Shown: positions 6,076-8,875 of the stretch, in pieces
How the letters are laid out: the number at the start of each line of letters is the position of its first letter
Numbering within the stretch: the stretch's first letter is position 1
Source of the DNA: Anaerolineae bacterium
Lineage (GTDB): Bacteria; Chloroflexota; Anaerolineae; JAAYZQ01
Direction: 5' to 3'
Length of the DNA: 8,875 bases
Assembly: GCA_016929795.1 (NCBI GenBank)
Contig: JAFGIA010000465.1
Coordinates: 1 to 8,875, forward strand
Notes under the pieces: generated by a model
The model's input: only the letters and a program-made list of their open reading frames with translations
Database searches by the model: none
What the model was told of the DNA's origin: nothing
Made by a program: the position numbers and the translations under genes

Positions 6076-7134
6076 ATGAGCACTATTCCAACCATGGAAG
6101 GCATTGAATCGAGGATCGTAGACACGGACCGCCTGAAGGTGCACGTGCTGATGGCGGGACCGGAGGATGGGACGCCCGTAGTATTTGTGCACGGGAATGG
6201 GTCATCGGCGACATTCTGGGAAGAGGTGATGCTGGCCCTGCCCGGCGACTGTCGCGGCATCGCCCCCGACATGCGCGGGTACGGCGATACGGAGCCGCTG
6301 CCCATCGACGCCACGCTGGGCCTCGGCGACATGGTGGCCGACGTGCGCGCGCTGGTGGAGGCGCTCGGCCTGGGCAAGCACCATATCATCGGCCACAGCA
6401 TGGGCGGCGGCATCGTCATCAAATACGCACTGGCCCACGCCGGCGACCTGCTGTCGATCACGCTCGTCGACACCATGTCGCCCTACGGCTACAGCGGCAG
6501 CAAGGGCGTGGACGGCCAGCCATGCCACGCCGACGGGGCGCCGGCAGGCGCGGCGAGCGTCAACCCCGACTTTGTGAGCCTGCTCAAGGCAGGAGAGCGC
6601 GGCACCGATAACCCTTCATCGCCACGCAACGTGATGCGCCAGTTCTACGTCAAGCCGCCCTTTATCCCGGCGCGCGAGGAGGCGCTGCTCAGCTCGATGC
6701 TCTCGCTGCGCGTCGGCGAGGAGTGGTATCCCGGCGACGCGGTGCCGTCGCCCAACTGGCCCGGCGCGGCGCCCGGCGTGAAGGGCATCGTCAATGCCTT
6801 CAGCCGCCTCTATTTTGATGCCAGCAGCATCGTCGACGTCGAGCCCAAGCCGCCCATCCTCTGGATCCGTGGCGCCGACGACCTGATCGTGTCCAACAAT
6901 GCCATGTGGGACATTGCGGCGCTCGGCGCCATGGGCTTTGTGCCCGGCTACCCTGGCCCCGACGACTGCCCACCCCAGCCCATGCTCGATCAGATCCGCG
7001 CCGTCCTCAACCGGTATCAAGAGAATGGGGGCTGCTACCGCGAGGTGGTCATCGACGACGCGGGCCACTCGCCCTTTATCGAAAAGCCGGAAGAGTTCAA
7101 CGCGGTGTTTCACGAGTTTTTGGGGGAAGGGTAG
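6076..7134 (+). CDS. Alpha/beta-fold hydrolase 2, enlarged
   Basis: A 352-aa alpha/beta hydrolase, about 80 residues longer than its two neighbours of the same fold. The oxyanion loop is VHGNGSS (38-44), followed by APDMRGYGDTE. The nucleophile elbow is GHSMGG with Ser108, the acid is Asp268 or Asp269 in RGADDLIV, and the base is His331 in DAGHSPF. Extra length lies in the cap region (about residues 136-250) and in a Pro/Gly-rich segment between the acid and the His (about 283-320) that contains Cys298 and Cys320. There is no signal peptide. The substrate is not recognisable; haloalkane/epoxide hydrolase-like, esterase and C-C hydrolase relatives all share these features. Start: GGGAGG at 6065-6070, 5 nt before ATG 6076; an in-frame TTG at 6028 lies within the hairpin and is rejected. 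The next gene begins 12 nt after the stop. Confidence 0.87.
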   Translation: MSTIPTMEGIESRIVDTDRLKVHVLMAGPEDGTPVVFVHGNGSSATFWEEVMLALPGDCRGIAPDMRGYGDTEPLPIDATLGLGDMVADVRALVEALGLGKHHIIGHSMGGGIVIKYALAHAGDLLSITLVDTMSPYGYSGSKGVDGQPCHADGAPAGAASVNPDFVSLLKAGERGTDNPSSPRNVMRQFYVKPPFIPAREEALLSSMLSLRVGEEWYPGDAVPSPNWPGAAPGVKGIVNAFSRLYFDASSIVDVEPKPPILWIRGADDLIVSNNAMWDIAALGAMGFVPGYPGPDDCPPQPMLDQIRAVLNRYQENGGCYREVVIDDAGHSPFIEKPEEFNAVFHEFLGEG

Positions 7135-7137
7135 GCT

Positions 7138-7142
7138 GGAGG
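7138..7142 (+). promoter_or_regulatory. Ribosome binding site that decides a GTG start
   Basis: GGAGG at 7138-7142 lies 4 nt before GTG 7147. No ATG is available nearby in frame, and the protein from this GTG begins with the expected first strand (AKIEANGIDLYYELHG), parallel to hydrolase 1 (ANVNGVDIYHEIHG). Confidence 0.75.
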
Positions 7143-7146
7143 ACTC

Positions 7147-7947
7147 GTGGCCAAGATCGAAGCGAATGGGATCGACCTGTACTATGAGCTCCACGGCCCA
7201 GAAGACGCGGACGTGCTGGTGCTGTCGAACGGGGTTCTGATGAGCACGGCCAGTTGGGCCTACCAGGCGCCCGTGCTATCAAGGCACTATCGTGTGCTGC
7301 TGTATGATGCGCGCGGGCAGTGGCAGTCAGACCACCCGGAGGGACCGTACACCATGGAGCTGCACGCCGACGACCTGGCGGCGCTGCTGGATGTGCTCGG
7401 GATCGAGAGGGCGCACATCGGTGGGACGTCGTACGGCGCCGAGATCAGCATGGTCTTTGCGCTGCGTTATCCAGAGCGGACACAGAGCCTGATCGTCACC
7501 TCGGCAGTGAGCCACGTCGATCCCTTGCTGCGTGGGCTGACCGACATGTGGACGCTCGCTGCCAGGGCCGGGGACCCGGAGCTCCTCTACCGCGTGGTCT
7601 ACCCGCTGACCTTCTCTGAGGAGTGGATCGCGGCGCACGAGGATGTGCTGGCCCAGGCGCGCCAGCGGTACGAGGCGCTCGACATGCGCGCGTTTTGTAA
7701 TCTGATGGACTGCTTTGCGCAGATGGATGTGACGGCTGACCTGCACAACATCGAGGTGCCGGCCCTGGTCGTCGTCGGCGAGGAGGACCTTCTCAAGCGG
7801 CGTATCTACTCCGAGATCATCTACCATGAGCTCCCAAACGCCGAGTTCGCCATCATCCCCCACGCCGGTCACGCCGCCATGTGGGAGCAGGCGGGGGTGT
7901 TCAATACGTTGATCCTTGGCTTTTTGGCCAAACATGCCAAGAAATGA
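7147..7947 (+). CDS. Alpha/beta-fold hydrolase 3, 3-oxoadipate enol-lactonase-like
   Basis: A 266-aa alpha/beta hydrolase beginning with GTG. The oxyanion region is LSNGVLMSTASW (26-37), with Asn-Gly in place of the common His-Gly. Together with the later GPYTMELHADDLAALLD stretch this recalls the PcaD-type enol-lactonase subgroup (LSNSLG, GPYT). The nucleophile elbow is GTSYG (93-97) with Ser95, the acid is Asp214 in GEEDLLK and the base is His242 in HAGHAAM. The triad is complete. There is no signal peptide. Two adjacent hydrolase genes with different elbows (GHSMG, GTSYG) suggest distinct substrates rather than a fresh duplication. The stop TGA (7945-7947) lies in the left arm of the next hairpin. 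The lactonase name is a resemblance, not an assignment. Confidence 0.86.
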   Translation: MAKIEANGIDLYYELHGPEDADVLVLSNGVLMSTASWAYQAPVLSRHYRVLLYDARGQWQSDHPEGPYTMELHADDLAALLDVLGIERAHIGGTSYGAEISMVFALRYPERTQSLIVTSAVSHVDPLLRGLTDMWTLAARAGDPELLYRVVYPLTFSEEWIAAHEDVLAQARQRYEALDMRAFCNLMDCFAQMDVTADLHNIEVPALVVVGEEDLLKRRIYSEIIYHELPNAEFAIIPHAGHAAMWEQAGVFNTLILGFLAKHAKK

Positions 7948-8001
7948 GAAATCAGCACGAATCGTTCCTGAGCGAGCACCTTCTAATTTCTCATTTCTCA
8001 T
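7941..8001. repeat. Stop-codon-overlapping inverted repeat, element 5
   Basis: GAAATGAGAAAT (7941-7952) is the exact reverse complement of ATTTCTCATTTC (7986-7997). The right side repeats a 7-nt unit ATTTCTC twice and then AT, so ATGAGAAAT (7944-7952) can also pair with 7993-8001. The loop is about 33 nt, longer than in the other elements, with no strong inner stem seen. The hydrolase stop TGA (7945-7947) is inside the left arm. The MaoC gene's GGAGGTGA follows 8 nt after the right arm. Confidence 0.8.
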
Positions 8002-8008
8002 CCGCCCT

Positions 8009-8016
8009 GGAGGTGA
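8009..8016 (+). promoter_or_regulatory. Full-length Shine-Dalgarno sequence of the MaoC gene
   Basis: GGAGGTGA matches the anti-Shine-Dalgarno over 8 nt and ends 4 nt before ATG 8021 (7 nt from GGAGG). It is the best such match in the window, suggesting strong translation of the hydratase even though it is the last gene of the unit. Confidence 0.7.
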
Positions 8017-8020
8017 GTGA

Positions 8021-8440
8021 ATGGGTTCGACATCCGTCGGCGAAGAATTCTATATCGGCCAGCGTGACACCTTTACCAAGACGGTGACAGAAGGGGATGT
8101 GACGACATTTGCAGGGCTGATCGGAGACTTTAACCCGATCCACGTGGACGCCGAGTATGCGCGCAAGAGCCGCTTTGGCCAGAGGGTGGCGCATGGCATG
8201 TTCACAGGGGGGCTGATCTCGGCCGTGTTGGGCAACAAGCTGCCGGGGCCTGGCTCGGTCTATCTCAGCCAGCAGCTCGAGTTCCTCGAACCCGTATTCA
8301 TCGGTGACACGATCACTGCGGTCGCCGAGGTCGAGTCGTGGCGGCCCGACAAGCGCATCCTGACACTCAAGACCGACGCCTACAACCAGGAGCAAAAGCA
8401 GGTCGTGACCGGCAAGGCGGTGCTAATGGTAGACCGGTAG
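8021..8440 (+). CDS. MaoC-like (R)-specific enoyl-CoA hydratase / dehydratase domain protein
   Basis: A 139-aa single hot-dog-fold protein, the normal length for one-domain (R)-hydratases of PhaJ/MaoC type. The hydratase motif FAGLIGDFNPIHVDAEYA (residues 30-47) contains the catalytic pair Asp36 and His41 and the Ala47 at the expected spacing. The AHGMFTGGLIS segment (58-67) is also typical. It is expected to add water to trans-2-enoyl thioesters to give (R)-3-hydroxyacyl thioesters, or the reverse, which would be stereochemically compatible with the FabG-like SDR at the start of the unit. It is cytoplasmic. The protein ends Val-Asp-Arg-stop within the octamer repeat, exactly as does the KAS III protein at the window start. 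It is probably the last gene of the transcription unit. Confidence 0.9.
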   Translation: MGSTSVGEEFYIGQRDTFTKTVTEGDVTTFAGLIGDFNPIHVDAEYARKSRFGQRVAHGMFTGGLISAVLGNKLPGPGSVYLSQQLEFLEPVFIGDTITAVAEVESWRPDKRILTLKTDAYNQEQKQVVTGKAVLMVDR

Positions 8441-8494
8441 ATTGGGGATTAGTGGATTGGTAGATTAGTACCAATCTACCAATCTACCAATTTA
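8429..8494. repeat. Stop-codon-overlapping octamer hairpin, element 6
   Basis: The units GGTAGACC (8429-8436) and GGTAGATT (8437-8444) are followed by degenerate copies. The right side has two CCAATCTA units (8471-8478, 8479-8486) and a decayed one. The best stem is 8452-8466 with 8473-8487, 15 positions with one G-T pair and a 6-nt loop (AGTACC). The MaoC stop TAG (8438-8440) lies inside the left side. It shares unit, strand and position relative to the stop with the element at 111-168. Confidence 0.88.
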
Positions 8495-8540
8495 TCAACC
8501 TGCTGCCCGAGGGGAGGTGGTTTGCAGAAAAAGAAAACAA

Positions 8541-8569
8541 TGGACGCAAGGCACAAGTTATGGTACAAT
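8541..8569 (+). promoter_or_regulatory. Candidate sigma-70-type promoter for the substrate-binding lipoprotein gene
   Basis: TACAAT at 8564-8569 matches TATAAT at 5 of 6 positions and is preceded by TGG (8561-8563), an extended -10. TGGACG at 8541-8546 matches TTGACA at 4 of 6, with a 17-nt spacer. The predicted transcript start is near 8576, giving a leader of about 42 nt that contains AAAGGAGG. The surrounding sequence is A-rich compared with the rest of the window. This would separate the transporter gene from the upstream enzyme operon. Confidence 0.6.
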
Positions 8570-8600
8570 ACAGGGCATCCTGGCCCAAGCAGTGCACGAC

Positions 8601-8608
8601 AAAGGAGG
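8601..8608 (+). promoter_or_regulatory. Ribosome binding site deciding the lipoprotein start
   Basis: AAAGGAGG lies 9 nt before ATG 8618. It supports this start over in-frame upstream candidates (ATG 8540, TTG 8522), which would put 26 or more hydrophilic residues before the signal peptide. Confidence 0.7.
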
Positions 8609-8617
8609 AGTCAAGAA

Positions 8618-8875
8618 ATGAAAACGCTTTCCAAGCTGTTCATGCTGTTACTGATCGTGGCGATGGTGGCTGGCTGCGGTGCGACACCTCTGCCTGAGCC
8701 GACGGCAGCGCCGACGGCAGCGCCAACCCAGGCACCTGCCCAACCCACCGATACGCCCGAGGCGGCAGTGCCCGAGCCGACAGAGCCACCGGCAGCCGGC
8801 GGGCTGACGTGCGATGAGCCGATCAAGATCGGCTTGATCACCGACAAGACGGGCGCGCTGGCGCTCTATGGCGAG
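8618..8875 (+). CDS. ABC transporter substrate-binding lipoprotein, branched-chain amino acid (LivK-like) type, 3' truncated
   Basis: The first 86 residues are visible. Lys2 and Lys6 precede a hydrophobic core (LFMLLLIVAMV) and a lipobox VAGC with Cys20, so the protein is exported and lipidated. Residues 21-62 form a linker rich in Thr, Pro and Ala with TAAPTAAPT repeats, as often seen in Chloroflexota solute-binding proteins. The mature domain then begins CDEPIKIGLITDKTGALALYGE, the first strand and loop of type 1 periplasmic binding folds of the Liv/aliphatic-amide/aromatic-acid class. Such proteins bind branched-chain amino acids, but also urea, short amides and aromatic or dicarboxylic acids, so the ligand is open. 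Its place beside two acyl-CoA ligases suggests it may capture their acid substrate (inference). The permease and ATPase genes would be expected downstream. Confidence 0.87.
   Translation, partial: MKTLSKLFMLLLIVAMVAGCGATPLPEPTAAPTAAPTQAPAQPTDTPEAAVPEPTEPPAAGGLTCDEPIKIGLITDKTGALALYGE

Noticed and set aside
8498..8520. Small hairpin CCT..CCC-GA-GGG.AGG as terminator of the enzyme operon
   Set aside because: Short, interrupted stem followed by only three T; not convincing.
8522..8617. Upstream starts TTG 8522 (after GGGGAGGTGG) or ATG 8540 for the lipoprotein, in frame without a stop
   Set aside because: They would add 26-32 hydrophilic residues before the lipoprotein signal peptide and overlap the candidate promoter; AAAGGAGG before ATG 8618 fits better.

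Overview
The window reads as high-GC bacterial chromosome with every gene on the + strand. The most likely source is Chloroflexota, of Anaerolineae or Caldilineae type. That rests on inference from two habits: a solute-binding lipoprotein with a long Thr/Pro/Ala-rich linker after the lipidated Cys, and short tandem-octamer palindromes between genes. No marker gene is present to fix the taxonomy.

Layout: (1) the last 40 codons of a FabH-like (KAS III) protein, 1-123; (2) an SDR reductase, 196-963; (3) an acyl-CoA synthetase, 984-2531; (4) an alpha/beta hydrolase, 2570-3373; (5) a complete KAS III-fold protein overlapping it by 4 nt, 3370-4389; (6) a second acyl-CoA synthetase, also 515 aa, 4471-6018; (7) a long alpha/beta hydrolase, 6076-7134; (8) a third alpha/beta hydrolase starting at GTG, 7147-7947; (9) a MaoC-type (R)-hydratase, 8021-8440; (10) after a candidate promoter, the start of a branched-chain-amino-acid-type ABC transporter substrate-binding lipoprotein, 8618 to the window end. 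Genes 1-9 look like one transcription unit, because spacers are 0-80 nt, each gene has a good ribosome binding site and no terminator with a U-tract is seen.

Together the genes suggest import of an organic acid or similar small molecule, activation to a CoA thioester (two ligases), C-C bond chemistry by KAS III-fold enzymes, reduction or oxidation at the 3-position (SDR), (R)-specific hydration or dehydration (MaoC) and hydrolytic steps (three hydrolases). Direction (catabolic or biosynthetic) and substrate cannot be read from the sequence. The order KAS III - ligase - hydrolase occurs twice, so the locus may have grown by duplication or by joining two related modules. The complete KAS III keeps the active-site Cys but carries Thr and Tyr where FabH has His and Asn, which argues against ordinary malonyl-ACP condensation.

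The most unusual DNA feature is a set of six inverted repeats at gene ends. Most are built of tandem 7-8 nt units, sit on or just after the stop codon and precede the next ribosome binding site. The unit sequence differs from spacer to spacer, but the first and last share the same octamer and even supply the same protein ending (Val-Asp-Arg-stop).
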